Origin: Aquabacterium lacunae | Lineage (GTDB): Bacteria; Pseudomonadota; Gammaproteobacteria; Burkholderiales; Burkholderiaceae_C | Direction: 5' to 3' | Assembly (NCBI RefSeq): GCF_004310865.1 | Contig: NZ_SIXI01000001.1 | Span: 310,001 to 374,000 of the forward strand | Length of the DNA stretch: 64,000 nucleotides | In this document: one piece after another, positions 55,605 through 64,000 of the stretch | Layout of the letters: each line of letters opens with the position of its first letter | Position numbering within the stretch: the first letter of the stretch is position 1 | Translations under genes and position numbers: made by a program | The notes under the pieces: generated by a model | What the model was told of the DNA's origin: nothing | Database searches by the model: none | What the model saw: the letters and a program-made list of their open reading frames with translations, nothing else

Positions 55605-56909
55605 ATGTCCATGCCCTTGACCGTCTCCCAAGTGGTGCTGGCCGCCCGCCAGCGCGAAATCGAATCCATCCAGCACCTGGCCAGCCGCACCGAGCTGGTC
55701 GATGTGCTGGGGCAGCTCATCCACGCGCTGCAGCGTGAACGGGGTGCTACCAGCGTCTACCTGGCCTCGGGAGGCCAGCGCTTCGCCGACGTGCGGCAAG
55801 CGGCCATCGGCCAGGCGCAAGCCCTGGAAGCCCAGGTGCGCGAGGCCTTCGAGCGCCAGGCCCAGCCCGAGCAGGGCGCCTCCAGCCGCATGCTCTCGCT
55901 GATGGCCTGGGTGCTGCTCGACCTCGACGCCCTGCGCGGCCTGCGCGCGGCGGTCGACCAGCGCGCCTGGTCGGCCCATGACTCGGTGGCCGCCTTCAGC
56001 CGCCTGCTGGCCGGCATGGTCGAACTGGTGTTCCTGGTGGCCGACGCCACGCTGAACCCGCGCGTGTCGCGTCTGCTGGTGGCCTGCGTGCACCTGCTGC
56101 AGGGCATGGAAGCCGCCGGGCAGGAACGCGCCATCGGGGCCCTGCTGCTGGCCTCGGGGCAGCTGGACGAAGGCGACCGCCAGCGCATGGTGCACCTGAT
56201 CGACGCGCAAGAGCGCAGCCTGAAGGTGTTCGACGAGTTCGCCCCGCCCGACATCAAGGCGCGCTGGGCCCAGCACCAGCTCAGCAGTGGCTCGGCCCAG
56301 CTGGAGCGCCTGCGCCGCACCCTGTGTACGGCGCGCGCCGACACCCCGCTCGACGCGGGCCAGAGCGACGCCTGGTTCAGCGTGTGCAGCGAGCGCATCG
56401 ACGAACTGTGGCAGCTGCAATGCGCCCTGACCGCGCAAATGCGCGCCGACTGCAGCCAGCAGATCGAGCGCGCCCGGCAAGACCTCAGCGACACCGAAGG
56501 CCTGCTGCGCCAGTTGCGCGACAACCCGCCAGCCCACACCCACGCGGTCGATCGCTTCTTCGACACGCAGCAGACCCCGCAGGCGGCCCCGGTGATCACG
56601 CCCCCTCCGACCGGTGAAGCAGGCGCAGGCGAGCAGGCCCGCACCTCGCTGGTCGATCTGCTGGAAGCGCAAACCGCACGCCTTGGCAAGATGGAGGCCG
56701 AGCTGGCGGCCGCACGCCGCGCCCTGAACGACCGCAAGGTGATCGACCGTGCCAAGGGCTTGCTGATGAACCGCCTGGGCATGACCGAAGACGTGGCCTT
56801 CCGCACTTTGCAGAAAACCGCCATGGACCAGAACCGCCGCCTGGTGGACGTGGCCGAGGCCATGCTGGCCCTGCCCGATTTCGCCTTCGCGGCGCGCACC
56901 AAGGGCTGA
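55605..56909 (+). CDS. NIT-ANTAR nitrate/nitrite-responsive antiterminator
   Basis: A 434-residue cytosolic regulator. The ATG at 55605 opens MSMPLTVSQVVLAARQREIESIQ; the upstream frame lies in the terminator region. Residues ~25-320 match the helical NIT sensor domain (LGQLIHALQRERGATSVYLASGGQRF is the recognisable opening), which binds nitrate and nitrite in Klebsiella NasR. Residues ~370-432 are ANTAR (DRKVIDRAKGLLMNRLGMTEDVAFRTLQKTAMDQNRRL). Ligand binding would free it to bind RNA hairpins and prevent termination. Position after nirBD fits a nitrate-assimilation regulator. NasR homology is by domain plan, not proven orthology. Confidence 0.88.
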   Translation: MSMPLTVSQVVLAARQREIESIQHLASRTELVDVLGQLIHALQRERGATSVYLASGGQRFADVRQAAIGQAQALEAQVREAFERQAQPEQGASSRMLSLMAWVLLDLDALRGLRAAVDQRAWSAHDSVAAFSRLLAGMVELVFLVADATLNPRVSRLLVACVHLLQGMEAAGQERAIGALLLASGQLDEGDRQRMVHLIDAQERSLKVFDEFAPPDIKARWAQHQLSSGSAQLERLRRTLCTARADTPLDAGQSDAWFSVCSERIDELWQLQCALTAQMRADCSQQIERARQDLSDTEGLLRQLRDNPPAHTHAVDRFFDTQQTPQAAPVITPPPTGEAGAGEQARTSLVDLLEAQTARLGKMEAELAAARRALNDRKVIDRAKGLLMNRLGMTEDVAFRTLQKTAMDQNRRLVDVAEAMLALPDFAFAARTKG

Positions 56910-56932
56910 ACGTACGCCCCCCTGCGCGGGGT

Positions 56933-58303
56933 TCAAGGGCGCAGCGCCTGCAGGTGCTGCAGCACCGCTGCCCAGCCAGGCCGCTGGCCCACAGGGCCCA
57001 CGCAGGCCCGGTGCAGCGACCACCAGCCCTCCGGCACGGCGGCGCCAGCAGGGGGCACCACATGCGACAGCAGCTCGTGCAGGAAATGGCCCCAGGCCCG
57101 CACCTCCAGCGCGGCCATGCGGCCCGCCTGCGCGGTGTCGGCTTCATCGAAGGGCGTGGCCGCGCCGAAATCGCCCAGTCGCAAAGGCGCACCAGCGCGC
57201 CACATCAGGTTGTGGGCGTAAAAGTCACCATGCATCCAGCCTTGCGCGTGCAGGTGCGCCAAGGCCGAAGCCGTGTCGTGCGCCATCTGCCAGGCCTCGC
57301 GCAAGGGCCAGGCGCGGTCTGCGGGGTACACGTCACGTGAGCAGCTGGCCAGGCTGGGCGGGCCGGCCAGGGCCTGATGGTCAGCGGGCACCAGGGGCAT
57401 GAACAGGCCGTCACGGCCCTGCGGATGCCCCTGCAGCAAGCCCTTCACGCCGATCAGGTTGGGGTGCGGTGACACGCTCAGGCAGGCGGTCAGTTCGCTG
57501 TCGGGCCAGCCGTCGCTGGTCAACTCGCCCTTGAACACCTTCAGCGCCAGGGCTTCGCCCTGCGGGTGCTGGGGTGTCGGCGGCCAGGCCACCTGGTGGA
57601 TGTGGCCCGAGGCGCCTTCGCCCAGCAAGGCGCCCCACTGCAAGGCACTGAAGGGCACGCGAGGCAAGTCAGCGGCCCGCGCCGCCTGTGCCCGCCGCGA
57701 CTGCTCCAGCGCCTGCGTGGCCGGGTTGCCGGCCAGGGCCAGCCAGCACAGGGCCGGCAGGTCGAACAGCCAGTCGGGAAAGGCCTCGAAGGCGTTGGCC
57801 GACAGGCGCATCAGCGCCAGGTTCGGGGCCCCTGCCAGGGTGTCGGGCAGGTGGCTCAGGCGGTTGCCGGCCAGGGCCAGCTTTTCCAGGGCAGGCCGCT
57901 GGCCCAGGGTGTCGGGCAAGGCTTCGATGCGGTTACCCGTCAGGATCAGCCAGCGCAGGCGTGCGGGCAGGCTGCTGGCCGGCACCTCGGTGATCTGGTT
58001 GCTCTTGAAGCCCACCATGGTCAGTTGCGGGCAGGCCCCTACCACCTCGGGCACGCGCGTGAAGCGGTTGTCCGAGCAGAACAGCACCTTCAGGTGCCGC
58101 AACTCGGGCAGCCAGTCGGGCAGGCTGTGCAGCGCATTGCCACTGAGGTTGAGCACCTCCAGCGTGTCGGCCAGGGCCAGCACCTCGCGGGGCAACTCGG
58201 TCAGGCCCTCGGCCAGGTTCAGCCGGTTCAGGCCGGTCAGGCGGCCTGCGCGCAAATCGGAAAGGGTGTGCAAGGTCACAGGAACGGCCGCCCGTGACTG
58301 CAC
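56933..58303 (-). CDS. Leucine-rich-repeat protein kinase
   Basis: A 456-residue cytosolic protein. Residues ~20-215 contain seven or so LRRs of the L-x2-L-x-L-x2-N-x-L type (LEVLNLSGNALHSLPDWL, LRWLILTGNRIEALPDTL). Residues ~225-456 are a protein-kinase-like domain: Gly-rich loop LGEGASGHIHQV, Lys in ALKVFKG, catalytic loop HGDFYAHNLM and GDFGAA as the DFG segment. The HRD motif reads HGD, a variant seen in bacterial kinases. There is no signal peptide. The substrate is unknown. LRR-kinase fusions are uncommon in bacteria but recurrent in Burkholderiales. Confidence 0.85.
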   Translation of the reverse strand: MQSRAAVPVTLHTLSDLRAGRLTGLNRLNLAEGLTELPREVLALADTLEVLNLSGNALHSLPDWLPELRHLKVLFCSDNRFTRVPEVVGACPQLTMVGFKSNQITEVPASSLPARLRWLILTGNRIEALPDTLGQRPALEKLALAGNRLSHLPDTLAGAPNLALMRLSANAFEAFPDWLFDLPALCWLALAGNPATQALEQSRRAQAARAADLPRVPFSALQWGALLGEGASGHIHQVAWPPTPQHPQGEALALKVFKGELTSDGWPDSELTACLSVSPHPNLIGVKGLLQGHPQGRDGLFMPLVPADHQALAGPPSLASCSRDVYPADRAWPLREAWQMAHDTASALAHLHAQGWMHGDFYAHNLMWRAGAPLRLGDFGAATPFDEADTAQAGRMAALEVRAWGHFLHELLSHVVPPAGAAVPEGWWSLHRACVGPVGQRPGWAAVLQHLQALRP

Positions 58304-58345
58304 GGGCCTGAGGCCGGTGCGAGGGTATCACGGGGGGCAAGGGGT

Positions 58346-60787
<2,442 letters not shown>

Positions 60788-60977
60788 CCCACGTTGTCCG
60801 CGACGACGCATGCCACACCCCATGCAACGGGCTCGCCAAACGCCATCGAAGGCATCTTGGGGCGAAGTCACGCCCGAACGCACCGGGCGCCATGGTCGAG
60901 CCAGCGTCTGGCGTGCATTTGTCCCGTGAAGCAGTCAGCAGTCTGAACGACTCTGCGCACCCCCTTGAACAGGGATA

Positions 60978-60993
60978 TGACAATGATTTGTCA
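60978..60993. promoter_or_regulatory. Dyad upstream of P-type ATPase gene
   Basis: TGACAATGATTTGTCA consists of TGACAA and TTGTCA around TGAT, an operator-sized symmetric element 47 bp before the ATG at 61040. It does not match FNR or NtrC sites as I know them. Confidence 0.45.
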
Positions 60994-61039
60994 CCGGTGC
61001 TTGCGTGACAGCCTGCGCAGGGCTGCCCACACTGGGTTC

Positions 61040-63216
61040 ATGAGCACGCCAGACGCCCCAGCCGACCTGAGCCCGCAGGAGGCCCTTCAGCGTCTGCGCG
61101 CCCACGGCCCCAACCAGCTCGACGATGCCGAACGCCGCGGCCTGCTGAGCACCCTGCGGCACATCGGCTCAGAGCCCATGTTCATGCTGATGCTGGCGGC
61201 CGCAGGCATCTACCTGGTGCTGGGCGATCTGGGCGAAGGGGCTTTGCTGGCCTTCTTCGCGCTGGTGACCCTGGGCCTGGTGGTGTTCCAGGAACGGCGC
61301 AGCGAGCGTGCGCTCGACGCGCTGCGCACCTTGTCGGCCCCCAGCGTGCGTGTGCGGCGGCAGGGCATCGAGCAGCGCATCGCCTCGCGCGACCTGGTGC
61401 CCGGCGACGTGCTGCTGGTCAGCGAGGGCGAGCGGGTGGCTGCCGATGGCCGGCTGCTGCAGGCCACTCACCTGGCCGTGGACGAATCACTGCTGACCGG
61501 CGAGTCGGTGCCCGTGAGCAAGGGCGTGGCCACCACCGACAACACCGTGCACGCCGGCACCCTGGTGGTGGCAGGCCATGCGCTGGTGGCGCCCGAAGAA
61601 TTCCCCATGGCCCTGACCGTGTTCCTGGCCCTGGGCGCCTGGCGGCTGGCCAAGGTGAAGGTGCTGGCGCGGCGTCCGGCCGTGATCGAAGCCCTGGGCG
61701 CCACCACCTTGCTGTGCGTCGACAAGACCGGCACCCTCACGGAAAACCGCATGCGGCTGCGGCAACTGGTGGGCCCCGAGCAAGCCCTCGACCTGACCGA
61801 AGGCGCCCGGAACTCGCCGCCACCGCTACCGGAGTCACTGGCCACGCTGCTGGAGCATGCCGTGCTGGCCTCGCGCCGCGGCAGTGCCGACCCGATGGAC
61901 CAGGCCCTGATCCACCAGGGCGATGCCACGCTAGCCAGCAGTGCACGCCTGCACCCCGACTGGACCCTGTTGCGCGAGCACCCCGTGACCCCTGCCCTGC
62001 TGGCCATGACGCAGGTGTGGCACACGCCGTCGGGCGCACGCCATGTGGCCAGCAAAGGCGCGCCCGAGGCCATCTTCGGCCTGTGCCGCCTGGCCCCCGC
62101 CGAGCAGGCCCGGCACCTGGCCTGCGTGAGCGCCCTGGCCGCCCGGGGCTTGCGGGTGCTGGCCGTGGCGCAAGCCGAGTGCCCCCCAACGCAGCCCGAT
62201 GACGCCCCCCTGACTGCCCTGCCTTTCCGGTGGCTGGGCCTGCTCGCTTTTGAAGACCCCCTGCGCGAAGGCGTGCCCGCGTCGGTGGCACTGGCCCACC
62301 AGGCGGGCATCGGCGTGGCCATGATCACCGGCGACCACGCCGACACGGCCCGGGCCATCGCCCAACAGGCCGGCATCTCGGTGGACGGCGGGGTGCTCAC
62401 GGGGCAGCATCTGGCCACCATGCCTGCCGCAGAGCTGGTGCAAGCGGTGGCCAAGGTGCGGGTGTTTGCGCGGGTCACGCCGGAACAGAAGCTGCGCCTG
62501 ATCCAGGCCTTCCAGGCGCGTGGCGAGGTGGTGGCCATGACCGGCGACGGGATCAACGATGCCCCGGCGCTGAAGGCCGCCCACATCGGCATCGCGATGG
62601 GCGTGCGCGGCACCGACGTGGCACGCGAGGCCGCGGGCCTGGTGCTGCTGGACGAAAACTTCTCGCGCATCGTGGGCGGTGTGCGCATGGGGCGGCGCAT
62701 CGTCGACAACCTGCGCCACGTGATGGTCTACATCACCGCCATCCACGTGCCCATCGCGGGCCTGGCGCTGTTGCCCATGCTGCTGGGCCTGCCCCCCATG
62801 CTGCTGCCCGCGCACATCGTGCTCACGCAGCTGGTGATCGACCCGGTCTGCACCCTGGCGTTTGAAGGCGCTCCCGAACACCCGGCCCTGATGCAACACC
62901 CGCCGCGAGACCCGGCCCTGGGGCTGATGGGCGCGCTCAATGCCCACGCCGGGCTGGGCTGGGCTGGCGGGTGTGGTTCCAGCCCAGCGCAAGGGCACTG
63001 TGGGGCGTGGCGGCTGTGGCCTGCACCGCCTTGCTGCTGGCCTTGTGGTGGCCCGGCGCGCGCGCCCTGCTTCGCTTCGGCCTGCCGCCACTGTGGGGGC
63101 TGGCATGGGGCTCGGCCGCCGTGCTGGGCTGCGTGTGGCTCGGTCAGCATGTGTCGCGACAGATGGCGCAGACGCCGCCAGAACGGCCATTTGACTGGAC
63201 GCGCGTTGGCCACTGA
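61040..63216 (+). pseudogene. Cation P-type ATPase, internally deleted and frameshifted
   Basis: This is a recognisable cation-transporting P-type ATPase: M1-M2 near residues 25-75, TGES in LLTGESVPVS, phosphorylation motif DKTGTLTENR, GDGINDAPALKAA and the M6 block IDPVCTLAFEGAPE. Two lesions appear. After GTLVVAGHALV the sequence passes directly to APEEFPMALTVFLALGAWR, skipping the end of the actuator region, M3 and the first half of M4, about 75 residues by comparison with the family as I recall it. Near 62940-62970 the frame shifts: the downstream C-terminal helices (WGVAAVACTALLLALWW, GSAAVLGCVWLG) continue in another frame to the stop at 63216, while the original frame turns Cys/Arg-rich. 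Either the gene is decaying or the assembly contains an error. Confidence 0.75.
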
Positions 63217-63277
63217 TTGGCCCGACACGAGGTACCGCTTTGGTGCCAATGTCCGCGAATGGGCCGTACTGGACAAG

Positions 63278-63305
63278 AAAAAAGGCCTGCACTTTCGTGC
63301 AAGCC
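63278..63305 (-). terminator. Intrinsic terminator of tRNA-Lys(CTT)
   Basis: On the minus strand GGCTTGCAC and GTGCAGGCC pair (9 bp, one G-U) over a GAAA loop and run into TTTTTT. It lies 22 nt past the tRNA 3' end. Confidence 0.88.
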
Positions 63306-63326
63306 TTTGATTTCTTTTCGAATTTT

Positions 63327-63402
63327 TGGTGGGCCCTGAGTGACTCGAACACTCGACCTACGGATTAAGAGTCCGCTGCTCTACCAACTGAGCTAAGAGC
63401 CC
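63327..63402 (-). tRNA. tRNA-Lys, anticodon CTT
   Basis: A 76-nt cloverleaf on the minus strand beginning GGGCTCTTAGCTCAG and ending in encoded CCA. The anticodon loop contains CTCTTAA with anticodon CTT (reads AAG). The D-loop GTTGGTAG and T-loop GTTCGAG motifs are present. All stems pair. Confidence 0.97.
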
Positions 63403-63474
63403 GCACTTTTGACAACGATCGATGCCGATGTCTTGTTGCGTTTCACTGAATTTGATTAATCAGCGAAGATTTGA

Positions 63475-63502
63475 ACTATAGCACGCTTTTTGATGCTGTC
63501 AA
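63475..63502 (-). promoter_or_regulatory. Promoter for tRNA-Lys(CTT)
   Basis: On the minus strand TTGACA (63502-63497) and TATAGT (63480-63475) are separated by 16 bp, a near-consensus sigma-70 promoter in an AT-rich segment. Start near 63468 leaves a ~65-nt 5' leader to be removed by RNase P. Confidence 0.75.
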
Positions 63503-63528
63503 TCAAATTCTTGATTTTTTTGACAGGC

Positions 63529-63548
63529 ACTGAAGTGCGCACTTCAGT
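63529..63548. repeat. Perfect 20-bp palindrome between tRNA-Lys genes
   Basis: ACTGAAGTGCGCACTTCAGT is perfectly self-complementary and begins 5 nt past the 3' end of tRNA-Lys(TTT) in the transcription direction. On the minus strand an A-run rather than a U-run follows, so it may be a processing or weak pause structure rather than a classical terminator. Confidence 0.75.
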
Positions 63549-63553
63549 CTCGA

Positions 63554-63629
63554 TGGTGGGTCGTGCAGGATTCGAACCTGCGACCAACGGATTAAAAGTC
63601 CGCTGCTCTACCGACTGAGCTAACGACCC
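63554..63629 (-). tRNA. tRNA-Lys, anticodon TTT
   Basis: A 76-nt cloverleaf on the minus strand beginning GGGTCGTTAGCTCAG with encoded CCA. The anticodon loop contains CTTTTAA with anticodon TTT (reads AAA and AAG). The T-loop motif GTTCGAA is canonical. A TATAAT-type -10 lies at 63647-63642, about 13 nt upstream of the tRNA 5' end. Confidence 0.97.
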
Positions 63630-63641
63630 ATCGAGCCTTAA

Positions 63642-63647
63642 ATTATA
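63642..63647 (-). promoter_or_regulatory. -10 element of tRNA-Lys(TTT) promoter
   Basis: TATAAT on the minus strand within an AT-rich patch. The 17-bp-spaced -35 position reads GGCGAA, which is poor, so the -35 is not assigned. It overlaps the end of the tcdA region. Confidence 0.6.
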
Positions 63648-63657
63648 TACCGAGTTT

Positions 63658-64000
63658 TCAAGCTTTCGCCAGCACCTGGTTCAACAACACGGCTGCGGCG
63701 CTCATGCCGAAGCTCGCCGTGACGGTCACGCTGGAGCCGTAGCCGTGGCAGTTCAGACTGCCGTCGGTGCTGCAGGCCGCGTCTTGTGGTGGACGCACTG
63801 ACTCGCGTGAAAACACGCAGGTCAGGCCCATGGTACCCTTGCGTGCACCCCCATGGCGCTGACGCAAACGCTGGCGCAGGCTGGCCAAGAGAGGGTCATG
63901 GGTCACGTCGGCCAGGTCGGCCACCTCGATGGCATGCGGCCGCAACTTGCCACCGGCCGCGCCCACGGTCACCACGGGCACGCCGTGTTCACGGCCCCAG
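63658..64000 (-). CDS. tcdA: tRNA threonylcarbamoyladenosine dehydratase TcdA (5' part outside window)
   Basis: The C-terminal ~113 residues of an E1-like enzyme that cyclises t6A37 in tRNA (TcdA/CsdL). Diagnostic end blocks are GLTCVFSRESVRPPQ and GSLNCHGYGSSVTVTASFGMSAAAVLL. The frame stays open to the right edge, so the start and ATP-binding domain are outside the window. The 3' end lies 29 nt from the downstream tRNA-Lys(TTT) gene; read-through into the tRNA is possible. Confidence 0.85.
   Translation of the reverse strand, partial: WGREHGVPVVTVGAAGGKLRPHAIEVADLADVTHDPLLASLRQRLRQRHGGARKGTMGLTCVFSRESVRPPQDAACSTDGSLNCHGYGSSVTVTASFGMSAAAVLLNQVLAKA

Noticed and set aside
60978-60993. FNR/ANR site
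   Set aside because: FNR half-sites are TTGAT and ATCAA; the observed halves are TGACAA and TTGTCA, which differ in order and core.
62971-63216. Independent small membrane protein
   Set aside because: Its hydrophobic helices and position fit the displaced C-terminus of the frameshifted P-type ATPase better than a separate gene.

Overview
The window is a dense, GC-rich bacterial chromosome segment with about 43 protein genes, two tRNA genes and no mobile elements, rRNA or CRISPR arrays that I can see. Gene content and order point to a betaproteobacterium of the order Burkholderiales, probably near Comamonadaceae/Aquabacterium. Supporting features are PilSR followed by ampD, a two-ATP-cone class Ia ribonucleotide reductase of about 960 aa, DUF3460 next to scpA, metG divergent from apbC, and alanine/lysine-rich histone H1-like repeats. 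The family-level placement is inference.

0-13.1 kb: SRP receptor ftsY (cut by the left edge), a DUF2726 protein, ffh, a YpjD/CcsA-like membrane protein, the pilS-pilR-ampD overlap cluster, then nrdA and nrdB. nrdA has a promoter overlapped by two NrdR boxes. 13.1-16.2 kb: a Lys/Ala/Pro-repeat DNA-binding-type protein, a 66-residue unknown, and the ABC-F factor ettA. 16.2-20.9 kb: an unusual TRAP-type uptake system made of a TatT-like lipoprotein, a solute-binding protein and a fused large permease, each gene followed by its own intrinsic terminator. 20.9-36.2 kb: a metzincin-type lipoprotein protease, a DinG-like helicase, panBC with an 18-bp perfect palindrome in the leader, a PQQ sugar dehydrogenase, scpA/DUF3460, an unknown, a CYTH protein, a chalcone-isomerase-like protein, metG and apbC.

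36.3-49.2 kb is a signalling island: a PAS/HisKA_2 kinase with an ANTAR response regulator, a membrane histidine kinase, a 1343-residue hybrid kinase (GAF/PAS, two receivers, Hpt) translationally coupled to a receiver-GGDEF-EAL protein, and a diguanylate cyclase with a canonical GGEEF and I-site. Together they suggest phosphorelay control of cyclic di-GMP.

49.2-57 kb: nnr (NAD(P)HX repair), a hemerythrin protein, and nirBD followed by a NIT-ANTAR nitrate regulator. A near-consensus sigma-54 promoter and a perfect NtrC site lie upstream of nirB. Between nirD and the NIT-ANTAR gene are two hairpins with 6-nt loops and a strong intrinsic terminator. This resembles the Klebsiella nas logic (NtrC/sigma-54 plus NasR antitermination), although the element sits in front of the regulator gene itself. 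57-64 kb: a leucine-rich-repeat protein kinase, another hybrid histidine kinase, a P-type ATPase gene that has lost the M3/M4 region and has a frameshift near its end, two tandem tRNA-Lys genes (CTT and TTT anticodons) and the 3' part of tcdA, cut by the right edge.
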